From: Pseudaminobacter soli (ex Zhang et al. 2022)
GTDB taxonomy: Bacteria > Pseudomonadota > Alphaproteobacteria > Rhizobiales > Rhizobiaceae
NCBI RefSeq assembly: GCF_014595955.1
Contig: NZ_JABVCF010000003.1
Span: 62,001-126,000, forward strand
Reading direction: 5' to 3'
DNA length: 64,000 nt
The position numbers and the translations under genes are program-made. The notes under the pieces are model-generated. The model saw only the letters and a program-made list of their open reading frames with translations, did no database searches and was not told the DNA's origin. Shown one piece after another: positions 36,342 through 46,946 of this stretch. How positions within the stretch are numbered: position 1 is the stretch's first letter; each line of letters opens with the position of its first letter.

Positions 36342-37634
36342 ATGGGTGTTGAGGTAAGCCGTCTGTCGAACGGCTTGACAGTCGCGACCGAAACGCTTCC
36401 CAGCATTGAAACCGTAGCCCTCGGCATTTGGGTCAAGTCTGGTGCGCGCAACGAGCGCGAACACGAGCACGGCATGGCCCATCTGCTCGAGCACATGGCC
36501 TTCAAGGGCACGAGCAGGCGAAGCGCCTTCCAGATCGCAGCCGAGATCGAAAACGTCGGCGGCGAGATCAACGCGGCGACCAGCGTGGAGACGACTTCCT
36601 TCTACGCCCGCGTGTTGGGCGACGATGTTCCGCTCGCCATCGATATCCTTGCCGACATACTGCAGGATTCCACCTTCGATCCCGACGAGTTGGAGCGTGA
36701 GCAGAACGTCATCCTCCAGGAGATCGGCGCCGCTCACGACACGCCCGACGACATCGTTTTCGATCGCTTCACCGAGACGGCGTTCCACAACCAGACCATC
36801 GGCCGCTCGATCCTGGGCACGCCCGATACGGTCCGGTCCTTCACCTCCAAGCAGCTTCACGATTTCATGGAGCGCCAGTACGGGGCGGAGGACATGGTCG
36901 TGGTCGCAGCCGGAGGCGTCAGCCACGATGCGATCGTGCGTGAAGTCGAGCGCAAGCTCGGCTCCTTCCGATCGAAGTCGCAGAGCAACATCCCGCAGCC
37001 GGCACAATACATCGGCGGCGACTACCGGGAGGAACGTGACCTGATGGATGCGCAGGTAGTGCTCGGCTTCGAGGGCCGGGCCTATCATGTGCGCGATTTC
37101 TACGCCTCCCAGGTCCTGTCGATGATCCTCGGCGGCGGCATGTCCTCCCGTCTCTTCCAGGAAGTGCGCGAGCGGCGCGGCCTCTGCTACTCTGTCTACG
37201 CCTTCCATTGGGGCTTTTCGGACACCGGCGTGTTCGGGATCCACGCCGCCACTGGCATGAACGACATTGGCAAGCTGGTCCCAGTCATCATAGAGGAATT
37301 GAAACGCGCCGGAGATGGCATCGAGCAGGCCGAACTCGATCGCGCCAGAGCGCAATACCGGGCAGGTCTGATCATGTCCGGCGAGAGCGCGGCCAGCCGC
37401 GCCTCGCAGATCGCAAGGCAGATCCTGCTGTTCGGCAGGGCCATCCCCAAGGAAGAGTTGATGGAGCGCCTCTCAGCGCTGACGATCGAGCGGCTGACGG
37501 ACCTCTCCGAACGCTTGTTCTCGACCACTCCGACCCTGACCGGTATCGGTCCGATCGGTACGCTGACCGCCTATCCGTCGCTTCGGAATTCCCTCGGCAG
37601 GCCGAATCCTGCCGCCCATAAGCTGGCCGTCTGA
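36342..37634 (+). CDS. M16-family zinc metallopeptidase (processing-peptidase-like)
   Basis: 430 residues, two M16 domains. The inverted zinc motif HLLEH (HGMAHLLEHMAFKG, near residue 47) is intact, with the distal Glu in ELEREQNVILQEI. The C-terminal half carries GGMSSRLFQEVRERRGLCYSV, the inactive-domain signature. This is the alphaproteobacterial relative of the mitochondrial processing peptidase beta subunit. The substrate in bacteria is not known. It starts 4 bp after the thrC stop and is very likely cotranscribed. Confidence 0.93.
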   Translation: MGVEVSRLSNGLTVATETLPSIETVALGIWVKSGARNEREHEHGMAHLLEHMAFKGTSRRSAFQIAAEIENVGGEINAATSVETTSFYARVLGDDVPLAIDILADILQDSTFDPDELEREQNVILQEIGAAHDTPDDIVFDRFTETAFHNQTIGRSILGTPDTVRSFTSKQLHDFMERQYGAEDMVVVAAGGVSHDAIVREVERKLGSFRSKSQSNIPQPAQYIGGDYREERDLMDAQVVLGFEGRAYHVRDFYASQVLSMILGGGMSSRLFQEVRERRGLCYSVYAFHWGFSDTGVFGIHAATGMNDIGKLVPVIIEELKRAGDGIEQAELDRARAQYRAGLIMSGESAASRASQIARQILLFGRAIPKEELMERLSALTIERLTDLSERLFSTTPTLTGIGPIGTLTAYPSLRNSLGRPNPAAHKLAV

Positions 37635-37672
37635 TCTGAATGCCTCGATGTAACCTCATCTCGCACTGATGC

Positions 37673-38269
37673 ATGATCGCGCTCCCGTTCTTCCGCCGCG
37701 ACCTGCCGTCGCTGAAAGGTGAACGCGTAGCCCTGAGGACGCCGGTCCCCGGCGACTATCGCGAGTGGGCGTCATTGCGGGCCGAGAGCCGCAAGTTCCT
37801 CGAGCCTTGGGAGCCGAGATGGCTGCCTGATGAACTGGAATGGAGCGCTTTTCGCCATCGCCTGAACCGCTATCGGGAGGATTTCAGTCAGGGGACCGGC
37901 GCGGCCTTCTTCATTTTCCAGAACTCATCCGGCAAACTCGTTGGGGGAATCACGATCGGCAACATCCGCTATGGTGTCGCGCAGACCGGTCAGATCGGCT
38001 ACTGGATCGGCGAGCGCTATTCGGGCAAGGGGTATATGTCGGAGGCACTGCAGCTTGTTGCGCGTTACGCATTCGACACGCTGCGACTGCACCGGGTGGA
38101 GGCGGCCTGCATACCGAAAAACGTCCGCTCGGTGCGCGTGCTTGAAAAAGCCGGATTCCAGCGTGAGGGGCTGTTGCGGTCCTATTTGAGGATCAACGGC
38201 GCCTGGCAGGACCATTACCTTTATGCCTTGATCGCCGACGATCGGGGCGTCGCTACCGCGAAGGATTGA
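37673..38269 (+). CDS. GNAT acetyltransferase, RimJ/RimL-like
   Basis: 198 residues. GNAT motif A spans QIGYWIGERYSGKGYMSEAL with the acetyl-CoA-binding glycine run, followed by CIPKNVRSVRVLEKAGFQREG. This is the arrangement of RimJ/RimL-type N-alpha acetyltransferases that modify ribosomal proteins or small amines. The N-terminal LKGERVALRTPVPGDYREW is also typical. It lies 38 bp after the M16 gene and directly before the EAL gene on the same strand. Confidence 0.88.
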   Translation: MIALPFFRRDLPSLKGERVALRTPVPGDYREWASLRAESRKFLEPWEPRWLPDELEWSAFRHRLNRYREDFSQGTGAAFFIFQNSSGKLVGGITIGNIRYGVAQTGQIGYWIGERYSGKGYMSEALQLVARYAFDTLRLHRVEAACIPKNVRSVRVLEKAGFQREGLLRSYLRINGAWQDHYLYALIADDRGVATAKD

Positions 38270-38271
38270 GT

Positions 38272-41154
38272 TTGCAGTTCAGGTTCCGCCTTCTGCCGGC
38301 GCTGCTCGCCGGACTGTTGCTCAGTCTGGTTCTGGCGAGCACCGCCTATGCGATCGAGCCGATCAAAATTTCCGAGGACGACGTGGCCCTCGACCTCTCG
38401 GGTGCGGTGCAGATCTTCCGCGGCCAGGGCAAGACTTTTCAGGTCTCGACAGCTCCCGGGCCGGACGGGATCGTGCGCCGCATCGAGATCGAGGCCAAGA
38501 ATGCGCAGTCGAGCGGCGACTGGGGCGTTTTCGCGCTCGCCAACACGACAGACCGGCAGATCGACCGGCTCATCGTGGCCCCGCATTTCCGGCTGGTGAA
38601 CTCCGGCATCTTCTGGCCCGACCTCGGCTCCAGCCGAATCGCGGCGATCACCCCGAGCGAAGGCTTCGCGCTCGACCGGCAGGTCAGTCCCGACGCCGAC
38701 GTCTTCCAGGTGACGCTCGACCCCGGCGCGGTGGTCACCTTCGTCGCGGAACTTTCATCGCCGACGCTGCCCCAGGTCTATCTGTGGGCTCCCGAGGCCT
38801 ACAAGGATTCGGTGAACTCCTACACCCTCTACCGCGGCATCGTCATCGGCATCGCCGGCCTCCTGGCGCTGTTCCTGACCATCCTATTCGTCGTGAAGGG
38901 AACGTCCATGTTCCCCGCCACGGCGGCGCTCTCCTGGGCCGTTCTGGCCTATATCTGCGTGGACTTCGGCTTTGTGAACGAGATCATCGAGATCGCGCCC
39001 GGAAACCAGCAGATCTGGCGGGCAGGCACCGAAGTAGGACTTGCCGCGACCTTCGTTGTCTTTCTTTTCGCGTATCTCAACCTCAACCGCTGGCACGGAC
39101 ACTTCAGCTACGGCGCCCTCGTGTGGATGGCAGGGCTTGCCCTGATCGCTGGCGTTGCGGTCATTGATCCGGCCGTCGCCGCCGGCATCGCGCGGGTCTC
39201 GTTCGCGGCAACCGCGATCGTCGGACTCGGCCTCATCATACTCCTCGGCCTGCGCGGCTATGACCGGGCTATCATGCTGGTGCCGAGTTGGGTGATGGTG
39301 CTCGCCTGGTTGGCGGCGTGCTGGATGGCGATCACAGGCGTACTCAACAACGACATGGTCCAGCCGGCCCTCAGCGGCGGCCTCGTCCTGATCATCCTTC
39401 TCATCGGCTTCACGGTCATCCAGCATGCCTTCGCGGGCGGCGCGCTGCACCAGGGCCTGTTCAGCGATCTTGAGCGACAGGCGCTTGCCATCGCTGGCTC
39501 CGGGGACATCGTGTGGGACTGGGACGTGCTGCGCGACCGCGTGACGACACGCCCGGATGTGAGCGTGCAACTCGGGCTTTCCGTCAACACGCTGGGGGGA
39601 CCGGCCCGCAACTGGCTACCGATCCTGCACGGCGACGACCGAGATTCCTTCCGAACCACCCTCGACGTCGTCCTGGAGCACCGGCGCGGCAAGGTCTCGC
39701 AGAGCTTCCGCCTGCGCGGCGCCGATGGCCACTATCACTGGTTCGCGCTCAAGGCTCGGCCGGTAGTCGGCTCCGACGGCGAGGTCATCCGCTGCGTCGG
39801 CACGCTGGTTGACGTCACCGAGCAAAAGAAGTCGGAAGAGCGGCTGCTCCACGACGCCGTCCATGACAACCTGACCGGGCTGCCCAATCGCGAGCTCTTC
39901 CTCACGCGACTGGAGACGGTCATCTCGATCGCCAAGACCGGGGAAGCGGTGCGGCCCACCGTGATCGTCATCGACCTCGATCGCTTCAAGAAGATCAACG
40001 ACAGTCTGGGCATTTCGGCCGGCGACACGATCCTGCTGACGATCGCACGGCGGCTCCACCGTCTTCTGAAACCCTCCGACGCGCTGTCGCGCTTCTCGGG
40101 CGACCAGTTCGTCTTCATGCTGCTTTCCGAGCAGGACCCGGCCCGCATCGCGGAATTCGCGGATTCCATCAAGCAGGCGATCCGCGCGCCGATCAACTTC
40201 GCCAAGCAGGAGATCGTGCTCACCGGCTCGATTGGCCTGGTCACCTGGACCGGGGCACAGGGTTTGGCGGCCGATATGGTGAAGGATGCGGAGCTTGCCA
40301 TGCAGCAGGCCAAGCGTTTCGGCGGCGACCGGATCGAACCGTTCCGTCCCGCATTCCGCTCCGTCGGCACGGACCGCCTGCAGATCGAGGCCGACCTGCA
40401 GCGGGCCATAGAACGCAACGAACTGAGCCTAGTCTATCAGCCGATCGTACGGCTGGAGGACCGCTCGATTGCTGGTTTCGAGGCGCTCCTGCGGTGGGAC
40501 CATCCACGCCGAGGCGCCATTCCTCCTAGCGATTTTATCCCGGTCGCGGAAAATTGCGGGCTCATCGTCCAGCTTGGCATGTTCTCCATGCAGAGGGCGG
40601 CCGAGGACCTGGCTGGCTGGCAGCAGCAGTTGGGCGACGTCCCGCTGTCGATCTCGGTCAACCTCTCAAGCCATCAGTTGTTGCGCCGCGACCTGATCAA
40701 CGACGTACGAACGATCGTCGCGCGGACCGGCATCAAGCCGATCTGGTTCCGCCTGGAACTCACCGAGTCGCTGGTTATGGACAACCCGGAGCAGAGCGCC
40801 CACGTGCTCGGCAAGCTCAAGAAGATCGGTGTGGGACTATCCATCGACGATTTTGGCACGGGCTATTCGTCGCTCTCCTACCTCACGCGCTTCCCGTTCG
40901 ATACGATCAAGATCGACAAGAGCTTCCTCGACGATCCGTCGCCGAAGCGTGCGGTCCTGCTGAAATCCATGGTCAACATGGCTCACGAGTTGGGGATGTC
41001 GGTGGTGGCCGAGGGCATCTCGGACGAGCGCGACGCCCTCGAGCTTCGTCAGATGGGTTGCGAATTCGGGCAAAGCTTCATGTTCGGCCCGCCGATGCAT
41101 GCCGACGCGGCGCTGCGCATCCTCAAGGAGCAGAACCAGAAGGCTCAGGCGTGA
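38272..41154 (+). CDS. Membrane GGDEF-EAL protein with 7TMR-DISM input (c-di-GMP phosphodiesterase)
   Basis: About 960 residues: signal peptide ([20 protein letters not shown]), periplasmic 7TMR-DISM-type domain, about seven helices (residues 190-395), a PAS domain ([12 protein letters not shown] to [11 protein letters not shown]), GGDEF near 530-690 and EAL near 700-950. The GGDEF signature reads SGDQF, so cyclase activity is doubtful. The EAL part keeps [29 protein letters not shown] and VVAEGI, so it should hydrolyse c-di-GMP. TTG at 38272 has AAGGA upstream; TTG at 38266 is also possible. Confidence 0.92.
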   Translation: MQFRFRLLPALLAGLLLSLVLASTAYAIEPIKISEDDVALDLSGAVQIFRGQGKTFQVSTAPGPDGIVRRIEIEAKNAQSSGDWGVFALANTTDRQIDRLIVAPHFRLVNSGIFWPDLGSSRIAAITPSEGFALDRQVSPDADVFQVTLDPGAVVTFVAELSSPTLPQVYLWAPEAYKDSVNSYTLYRGIVIGIAGLLALFLTILFVVKGTSMFPATAALSWAVLAYICVDFGFVNEIIEIAPGNQQIWRAGTEVGLAATFVVFLFAYLNLNRWHGHFSYGALVWMAGLALIAGVAVIDPAVAAGIARVSFAATAIVGLGLIILLGLRGYDRAIMLVPSWVMVLAWLAACWMAITGVLNNDMVQPALSGGLVLIILLIGFTVIQHAFAGGALHQGLFSDLERQALAIAGSGDIVWDWDVLRDRVTTRPDVSVQLGLSVNTLGGPARNWLPILHGDDRDSFRTTLDVVLEHRRGKVSQSFRLRGADGHYHWFALKARPVVGSDGEVIRCVGTLVDVTEQKKSEERLLHDAVHDNLTGLPNRELFLTRLETVISIAKTGEAVRPTVIVIDLDRFKKINDSLGISAGDTILLTIARRLHRLLKPSDALSRFSGDQFVFMLLSEQDPARIAEFADSIKQAIRAPINFAKQEIVLTGSIGLVTWTGAQGLAADMVKDAELAMQQAKRFGGDRIEPFRPAFRSVGTDRLQIEADLQRAIERNELSLVYQPIVRLEDRSIAGFEALLRWDHPRRGAIPPSDFIPVAENCGLIVQLGMFSMQRAAEDLAGWQQQLGDVPLSISVNLSSHQLLRRDLINDVRTIVARTGIKPIWFRLELTESLVMDNPEQSAHVLGKLKKIGVGLSIDDFGTGYSSLSYLTRFPFDTIKIDKSFLDDPSPKRAVLLKSMVNMAHELGMSVVAEGISDERDALELRQMGCEFGQSFMFGPPMHADAALRILKEQNQKAQA

Positions 41155-41753
41155 CCGGCGACCGAACTGAGATGCGCGAGGTCAATGCCTAGCGACGCGA
41201 CCACGCGGTCGTACTTGCGCTCCATGTCGCCGTCGAAGAGAAGGTCGGGAAGAGCCGGGCAGGTCAGCCAGCCGTTCTCCTGTATCTCCTTCTCGAGTTG
41301 GCCTGCGCCCCAGCCGGAATAGCCGAGCGCCATGAGCGCCTTGCGCGGTCCCCTGCCCTTCGAGATGGCCCGCAGGATGTCGATCGTCGCCGTCAGGCAG
41401 ATCTCCTGGGAGACAGGTAGCGACGACTCTACCCGGTAGTCTCCGGTGTGAAGCACGAAGCCGCGGCTGCGATCGACAGGGCCGCCGTTGCGGATGACGA
41501 AATTTCGCGCCGAATCCGGCAGCCGGATGACTTCCTTCTCCTCGATGATGCCGAGTTGGACGAGGAGGTCGGGAAACTGCATCTGCTGGGCCTGATTAAT
41601 GATCAGTCCCATCGCGCCTTCTTCGCTATGGGCGCAGACATAGATCACCGCGCGGGCGAAGCGGTCGTCCTTCATGCCCGGCATCGCGATCAGGAACTGC
41701 CCGTCGAGGAATCCGTGCCTTCCTGCGGAAGGTTTGTTCTTCAATAAATCCAT
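41145..41753 (-). CDS. YqgE/AlgH family protein
   Basis: 202 residues. [40 protein letters not shown] near the start and [13 protein letters not shown] later are the conserved blocks of the UPF0301/YqgE (AlgH) family. It is a single cytoplasmic domain with no known catalytic residues. The family was once called a regulator of alginate synthesis, but its biochemistry is unclear. The 3' end overlaps the end of the convergent EAL gene by 10 bp. Confidence 0.92.
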   Translation of the reverse strand: MDLLKNKPSAGRHGFLDGQFLIAMPGMKDDRFARAVIYVCAHSEEGAMGLIINQAQQMQFPDLLVQLGIIEEKEVIRLPDSARNFVIRNGGPVDRSRGFVLHTGDYRVESSLPVSQEICLTATIDILRAISKGRGPRKALMALGYSGWGAGQLEKEIQENGWLTCPALPDLLFDGDMERKYDRVVASLGIDLAHLSSVAGHA

Positions 41754-41902
41754 GCCACAAAGTTAGCGTTTTTCCAGTGATTTTGAAAGACCACGGGGAT
41801 TCAGGCCCGCCCCTAGGGAAGTCTCAGTCTCACACAAAAATGACTTAGGTTTTGGATAACCCAGCGTTGCAAATCGGTCTGTCGGGCGTCAAATCGCAGC
41901 CC

Positions 41903-42706
41903 ATGAAGTTCATGCGATTGGCATTTGCTTTGGGACTGGCCGCCTGCGGCTATGCCACGGATTCCCACGCGTCCTCCAGCGACTGGGTGATGATGCAGGG
42001 CGGGCGCGTCCGCTTGGTCACTGCGGGCGAGCCTGACGGAAGCGGCACGCTTCGTGGCGTGCTCCACATCGAACTCGCCCCGGGTTGGAAGACCTATTGG
42101 CGCGACCCCGGTGACGCCGGCGTACCGCCCAGCGTCGACCTATCGGCGAGCCGCAACATCTCCCTCGCAGGACTCGACTTCCCGCCTCCGGAGCGGCACC
42201 GCGACGGGGAATTCGCATGGGCTGGGTATGATCGTCCGGTAGCGCTGCCGATCACGTTCCATGTGAAGGACCCGGGGCGCCCGGTCACCATCTCTGCCGC
42301 GATCTTCCTCGGCATCTGCGAATCGATCTGCGTCCCCGTCCACGCCGAATTGAAGGTTGATCCGGCGAGCGATCCTCATAATCCCGACGACACCTCGCTG
42401 GTGAACGCGGCACTATCGGCGCTGCCGGAGCCCGCGACCGACGAGTTCGGTCTAAAGACGGTGGAGGCGAGCGAGGACCACCTGCTGGTCGAGGCCGTGC
42501 TGCCGCAAGGCGCCACCGACGCTGACGTGTTCATCGCCTCCGACGATGGCTACGCCTTCCGCGAACCCAAGAAGGTGAACCGAGAGGGCGACTTGCTCTT
42601 CAGGATCCCCGTCATCAAGCCGGCCCAGCGCCCTTCCGGTGCCGGTCTTCACTACACGCTGGTCACGGACGCCGGAGCCGTAAGCGGGACCATCCCCTAT
42701 TTCTGA
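41903..42706 (+). CDS. Secreted DsbD alpha-domain-like (thiol:disulfide interchange) protein
   Basis: 267 residues from the ATG at 41903 (MKFMRLAFALGLAACGYATD). LAACG could be a lipobox or the end of a signal peptide. The domain APGWKTYWRDPGDAGVPPSVDLSASRN, then FPPPERHRD and FLGICESICVPVHAEL, is the DsbD N-terminal (PF11412-type) domain with the CESIC cysteine pair. Full DsbD has a membrane part and a thioredoxin; those are missing, so it must work with another electron donor. The peroxiredoxin gene follows 86 bp later. Confidence 0.85.
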   Translation: MKFMRLAFALGLAACGYATDSHASSSDWVMMQGGRVRLVTAGEPDGSGTLRGVLHIELAPGWKTYWRDPGDAGVPPSVDLSASRNISLAGLDFPPPERHRDGEFAWAGYDRPVALPITFHVKDPGRPVTISAAIFLGICESICVPVHAELKVDPASDPHNPDDTSLVNAALSALPEPATDEFGLKTVEASEDHLLVEAVLPQGATDADVFIASDDGYAFREPKKVNREGDLLFRIPVIKPAQRPSGAGLHYTLVTDAGAVSGTIPYF

Positions 42707-42792
42707 TCGGATGCTCCGGTCAAAGGCCGGTTGCGCGGGGACCGGTTAGCTCGTAATCCGGGAGAGAAACCAGCAACCTAACCGAGGAAGCC

Positions 42793-43275
42793 ATGACGAT
42801 CTCCATCGGAGACAAACTGCCCGCCGCCTCATTCAAGGTGATGACGGATGACGGAGCCAAGACGCTAACCACAGACGACATCTTCGCCGGCAAGAAGGTC
42901 GTGCTGTTCGGCGTGCCCGGCGCCTTCACGCCCACCTGCAGCAACAACCACCTGCCGGGCTATCTCGAGAACCACGACGCAATCCGGGCGCGGGGCGTCG
43001 ACACGATCGCGGTCCTCTCGGTTAACGACCAACACGTCATGGCCGCGTGGGCGCGCTTCACCGGCGCGGAAGGCAAGATCCTGTTCCTCGCCGACGGTAG
43101 CGGTGAATTCGCGAAGAATATCGGCCTCGACATCGACTTGAGCGGAGCCGGAATGGGCGTTCGTTCCAAGCGCTTCTCGATGATCCTGGACGATGGCAAG
43201 GTGACTGCGCTCAACATCGAGACCCAGCCCGGCGTGAACGAATCCGGCGCCGCGAAGATCTTGGAGCAGCTTTAG
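42793..43275 (+). CDS. Peroxiredoxin, Prx5 type
   Basis: Thiol peroxidase of 160 residues. The peroxidatic Cys lies in GVPGAFTPTCSNNHLPGY, the classic Prx5 motif. No second resolving Cys is obvious, so it may use glutathione/glutaredoxin or another thiol. LSVNDQHVMAAWARF and ADGSGEFAKNIGLDIDLSG are typical of the family. Cytoplasmic, no signal peptide. AACCGAGGAAGCC precedes the ATG. Its end is followed by a strong hairpin terminator. Confidence 0.93.
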   Translation: MTISIGDKLPAASFKVMTDDGAKTLTTDDIFAGKKVVLFGVPGAFTPTCSNNHLPGYLENHDAIRARGVDTIAVLSVNDQHVMAAWARFTGAEGKILFLADGSGEFAKNIGLDIDLSGAGMGVRSKRFSMILDDGKVTALNIETQPGVNESGAAKILEQL

Positions 43276-43315
43276 GATCGGCTGGAAGCTTTCCTCCTTT
43301 CCATAGGCTGATACA

Positions 43316-43350
43316 GAAGCGCCGCGTTCATTCCAGGAACGCGGCGCTTC
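43316..43350 (+). terminator. Hairpin terminator after the peroxiredoxin gene
   Basis: GAAGCGCCGCGTTC pairs perfectly with GAACGCGGCGCTTC (14 bp, 7-nt loop), 41 bp after the stop. No T-run follows. It is symmetric and could also stop rnhA transcripts arriving on the minus strand. Confidence 0.65.
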
Positions 43351-43470
43351 AGACTCAACCTATCAAGTTGCCCAAGCGTCCCTCAGATAAGAGTGGATTG
43401 CGTAGCGAACCGGTGGGGGGCTTCAACCAGGGTGTCACTCGGCTAAAAGGCCCAGCAATTCCAAAACCGC

Positions 43471-43941
43471 CTACAGACCTGGCCCCGCCCGCCCCTTCTT
43501 TCGCGCCAGCTTGAACGGCGCCATGCCCATGCGTGCGAGTTCGTCGGCGCGTTCGTTCTCGGGATGGCCGGCATGACCCCGAACCCAGTGCCAGGTCACC
43601 TTGTGGCGGCGGGTGGCCTCGTCGAGTTGCTGCCACAACTCGGCGTTCTTCACCGGCTGCTTGGACGCCGTCTTCCAGCCGTTCTTCTTCCAGCCGTGGA
43701 TCCAGCCGGAAATGCCGTCGCGCACATAGTTGCTGTCCGTATAGAGGTCGACGGCGCACGGTTCCTTGAGGGCGCCTAGCGCGCTGATCGCCGCCATCAA
43801 CTCCATGCGGTTGTTTGTGGTGTCGGCCTCGCCGCCCGACAGTTCCTTGACCTGGCCGTTGTAGCGCAGGATCGCGCCCCAGCCGCCGGGTCCGGGATTG
43901 CCCGAGCAGGCGCCGTCGGTGAACACCTCGATCTGCTTCAT
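43471..43941 (-). CDS. rnhA: Ribonuclease HI
   Basis: Degrades RNA in RNA-DNA hybrids. From the ATG at 43941 ([17 protein letters not shown]) it has 156 residues. All four catalytic acids are in place: [25 protein letters not shown] and the Asp in ERADELAR. It begins 2 bp after the thrB stop, so it is the last gene of ispH-thrB-rnhA. This order is well conserved in rhizobia. Confidence 0.95.
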   Translation of the reverse strand: MKQIEVFTDGACSGNPGPGGWGAILRYNGQVKELSGGEADTTNNRMELMAAISALGALKEPCAVDLYTDSNYVRDGISGWIHGWKKNGWKTASKQPVKNAELWQQLDEATRRHKVTWHWVRGHAGHPENERADELARMGMAPFKLARKKGRAGPGL

Positions 43942-43943
43942 CG

Positions 43944-44903
43944 TCAAAGCCCGTACTCCGCCGTCGAACGGATTCTCCGATGGAAGCGCAGACGGCGGAT
44001 GAACTCGTGCGGATCGCGCTTGAGCACGAGTTCCCCGTCGGGGATCGTCAGCCAGTCATAGAGCCGGGTCAGCATGAATCGCAGCGCCGCACCGCGGGCG
44101 AGAAGCGGCAGCGCCTCGGCCTCGGCGTCGCTCAACGGCCGCACTGAACGATAGCCGGAGAGCAGCGCCGCGCTCTTGGTGAGATTGTAGGACTGGTCCT
44201 TCTCGAAGCACCAGGCGTTAAGGCAGATCGCCAGGTCGTAGGCATAGAAGTCGTTGCAGGCGAAATAGAAGTCGATCAGGCCAGACAGCTCGTTTCCGAG
44301 AAAGAAAACGTTGTCCGGGAACAGGTCGGCATGGATGATCCCGCCCGGGAGGTCGGTGGGCCAGTCGCGCTCCAACTCGGCGAATTCGCGGTCGATCTCG
44401 GCCACCAGGCCCGGCTCGACCTCATCGGCCCGGTCGCGGGCTCCGGCCCAGAGTTTTCGCCAGCCCTCGATCTGCAGCGCATTGGGCCGCGACATCGGGA
44501 AGTCTGCCCCTGCCAGATGCAGCCCCGCCAAAGCCCTCCCGACCTCGCGGCACTGGGTGGCGTTGGGCTTGCGAATCCAAACACCTTCGAGGAAGGTGAT
44601 CAGTGCCGCCGCGCGGTCTGCCAGCGTTCCTATGAGTTGACCATCCCTCCGCTGCACCGGCAGGGGACAGACGATCCCCTTCTTAGCCAGATGCTCCATC
44701 AGGCCGAGGAAGAACGGCAGGTCCTGGCGTTCCACGCGCTTCTCGTAGAGCGTCAGGATGTAGGCGCCCTTGGTCGTATGAAGCATGTAATTGGAGTTTT
44801 CGGAGCCTTCCGCGATGCCCTTGTAGGAGAGCAGGTCGCCGACCTGGTACTCCTTCAGGAACGCTTCGAGCTCTCCTTCCGAAACGTCGGTATAGACCGC
44901 CAT
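43944..44903 (-). CDS. thrB: Homoserine kinase, ThrB type II
   Basis: Makes O-phosphohomoserine for threonine synthase. 319 residues, of the choline-kinase/APH fold rather than the GHMP fold. The catalytic loop [15 protein letters not shown] and the following [17 protein letters not shown] are intact. The N-terminus [19 protein letters not shown] is standard for the alphaproteobacterial enzyme. The start overlaps the ispH stop by one base, indicating translational coupling. Confidence 0.95.
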   Translation of the reverse strand: MAVYTDVSEGELEAFLKEYQVGDLLSYKGIAEGSENSNYMLHTTKGAYILTLYEKRVERQDLPFFLGLMEHLAKKGIVCPLPVQRRDGQLIGTLADRAAALITFLEGVWIRKPNATQCREVGRALAGLHLAGADFPMSRPNALQIEGWRKLWAGARDRADEVEPGLVAEIDREFAELERDWPTDLPGGIIHADLFPDNVFFLGNELSGLIDFYFACNDFYAYDLAICLNAWCFEKDQSYNLTKSAALLSGYRSVRPLSDAEAEALPLLARGAALRFMLTRLYDWLTIPDGELVLKRDPHEFIRRLRFHRRIRSTAEYGL

Positions 44904-45919
44904 CAGTGATTACCGTTCACGAATGCCATGTCGGCGGCCGTCAGTTCCACGTCGCGCAATGCTCGCATCACCGGAAAATTCTCGAGTTCCTGGGCCGTGA
45001 TCGCCAGATCGAGGCTGACCTCGAACCGGGCGCGGAAGGCTTCAATGATTTCGTCGACGATGATCTCGGGAGCTGAGGCCCCTGCCGAAAGGCCCAGCGT
45101 CGATATGTCCCCGACCTCGTCCCAGGGAATCTCCGAGGCGCGCTGGACGAGCAGCGACCTGCCGGCGCCTGCCCTTTCCGCCACTTCCACGAGGCGTTTG
45201 GAGTTGGACGAGTTCGGCGCACCGACCACGAGGAACAGGTCGGCCCCCGGCGCGGCCATGCGGACGGCTTCCTGCCTGTTGGTCGTCGCGTAGCAGATCG
45301 ACTCGGCCGCAGCCGCCTGCACCTGCGGGAAATGTTCCTCGAGTGCGCGGATCAGGCCGGCGGTGTCGTCGACAGAGAGCGTCGTCTGGGTGACATAGCC
45401 GAGTGCTGACGGGTCCTCCGGCTGCAGGCGCTCGATATCGGCCACGGTCTCGATCAGCGTCACCGCGCCCGGCGGGAGTTGTCCCATCGTGCCGATCACC
45501 TCCGGATGGCCGGCATGGCCGATGAGGAGCACGTGACGGCCGAGGCGGTGATGGCGCATCGCCTGCTTGTGAACCTTCGAGACCAGCGGGCAGGTCGCAT
45601 CGAGATAGAAGAGATTGCGGCGTACCGCGTCCTCCGGAACGGCCTTCGGCACGCCGTGGGCTGAGAAGACCACGGGCGCGTTCTTGTGCTCCTCCGGGAT
45701 CTCGTCCAGTTCCTCCACGAACACGGCGCCCAGTTGCTGCAGGCCCTCCACTACGTAGCGGTTATGAACGATCTCGTGGCGTACGAAGACCGGCGCGCCG
45801 TATTTCTTCAGCGCCAGCACCACGATCTGGATGGCGCGGTCCACGCCCGCGCAGAAGCCGCGCGGCTCGCAGAGCCGTATCGTCAGCGGTGGTTTGGTGA
45901 TCTGAGCGTGTATCGTCAT
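44903..45919 (-). CDS. ispH: 4-hydroxy-3-methylbut-2-enyl diphosphate reductase
   Basis: Last step of the MEP pathway, giving IPP and DMAPP. From the ATG at 45919 ([20 protein letters not shown]) it has 338 residues. The three iron-sulfur Cys are in [27 protein letters not shown] and [12 protein letters not shown]. The catalytic Glu/Thr region [12 protein letters not shown] and [15 protein letters not shown] are present. A longer open frame to 46006 runs into repeat DNA and is not supported. dxs, the first MEP enzyme, is at 59512-61431. Confidence 0.96.
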   Translation of the reverse strand: MTIHAQITKPPLTIRLCEPRGFCAGVDRAIQIVVLALKKYGAPVFVRHEIVHNRYVVEGLQQLGAVFVEELDEIPEEHKNAPVVFSAHGVPKAVPEDAVRRNLFYLDATCPLVSKVHKQAMRHHRLGRHVLLIGHAGHPEVIGTMGQLPPGAVTLIETVADIERLQPEDPSALGYVTQTTLSVDDTAGLIRALEEHFPQVQAAAAESICYATTNRQEAVRMAAPGADLFLVVGAPNSSNSKRLVEVAERAGAGRSLLVQRASEIPWDEVGDISTLGLSAGASAPEIIVDEIIEAFRARFEVSLDLAITAQELENFPVMRALRDVELTAADMAFVNGNH

Positions 45920-46023
45920 GGTTCGCGCCGGTTTGAAGCTTCGTGATCCGGCCGTCAAGCGCGTTGAGAAGTGGGCGGTGCAAAGCCCCTTCGCAATGAC
46001 TGCCAAGGATATCCGATATCATG

Positions 46024-46145
46024 CCCCCTCACCCGGCTTGCTTCGCAAGCCATCCTCCCTCCGGCGGGGAGAGAAAGGAACCGGCCGCGCCGCCGCGCTC
46101 TTCTCCCCAGCGTGGAGAAGGTGGCCCGAAGGGCCCGATGAGGGG
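46024..46145. repeat. Intergenic repeat element bounded by CCCCTCA and TGAGGGG
   Basis: The terminal inverted repeats are CCCCTCA (46025-46031) and TGAGGGG (46139-46145). Inside are the hairpins GGCTTGC-ttc-GCAAGCC (46035-46051), TTCTCC...GGAGAA and GGCCC-gaa-GGGCC. It lies between surf1 and ispH. Reading frames across it are artefacts. This is the longest member of a family also seen at 2510 and 20641. Confidence 0.65.
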
Positions 46146-46189
46146 AGAACACGCGTGCCAACGAGGGCTCGCACCCGAGCACGAGATGC

Positions 46190-46942
46190 TCACTCGTCAG
46201 TCCGCTTTCCCCGGCCGACAAGCCAGACCAACATCACGCCCGCAAGCGCAGCCGCCAGACCGAACCAGGTGAACGCATATTGTAGGTGGTTATTGGGGAA
46301 GTTGATGATGGTCACGCCGCCAATGGGAAGGCCGCCTTCATTGGGCGTGGCATCCGCGTCGATCGAGAACGGCAGGATCACCGAACGCAGAGGAAGGTAG
46401 ATGCCGCCAGCCATGGCGTTGAGATCCTTCCAGTAGAAAATGTTTTTGGCCGGATCGTTATCCGGCACGAGCATGGACGGCTTTTGCAGCACCGGGTTGC
46501 GGGCAAGACCCTTGACGACCGCCTCTCCGGTAGGCTGCGACATTGGGCGCGTGGCCGGGTCCTTGTTCTCATATGGCACGAAACCGCGATTGACGAAGAC
46601 GTACCTCCCCCAAGTGAGGCGCAGCGGCGTGTAGACGTAGAAGCCTGAACGCCCTTCGTGGGTCGCGAAGAAATACCTCTCATATTCGTGCAGGAACGTT
46701 CCATGGACCTCGACGGGCCAGTAGTCGACATCTCCGCTTCTGGCATAGCGGGCATCGACCGAGTCGATGGAGATCGGCGGTGAGGCGATCCGCTCGTGAA
46801 TGGTCGCGAGCAGGCCCTCCTTCCAGCGCAGACGATCCATCTGCCAGTTGCCGAGCCCGAGCAGGACGGCAAAGACGACCACGGCCATCGCGACCAGCAG
46901 CCATGGGAAGGGCTTGGAACTGGCTGGTGTCTGGGCTGCCAT
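46190..46942 (-). CDS. Surf1-family cytochrome oxidase assembly protein
   Basis: 250 residues from the ATG at 46942 (MAAQTPASSKPFPWLLVAMA). One helix lies at residues 14-35 and one near the C-terminus (FTWFGLAAALAGVMLVWLVG), the two-helix Surf1 layout. LGNWQMDRLRWKEGLL and YVFVNRGFVPYENKDP are family blocks. Surf1 helps insert heme a into subunit I, in line with the upstream cox genes. The ribosome site is weak. It lies 4 bp after the DUF983 gene. Confidence 0.93.
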   Translation of the reverse strand: MAAQTPASSKPFPWLLVAMAVVVFAVLLGLGNWQMDRLRWKEGLLATIHERIASPPISIDSVDARYARSGDVDYWPVEVHGTFLHEYERYFFATHEGRSGFYVYTPLRLTWGRYVFVNRGFVPYENKDPATRPMSQPTGEAVVKGLARNPVLQKPSMLVPDNDPAKNIFYWKDLNAMAGGIYLPLRSVILPFSIDADATPNEGGLPIGGVTIINFPNNHLQYAFTWFGLAAALAGVMLVWLVGRGKRTDE

Positions 46943-46946
46943 GTGT

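Noticed and set aside
45918-46400. 160-residue frame between ispH and surf1
   Set aside because: Most of it is the intergenic repeat element and antisense surf1.
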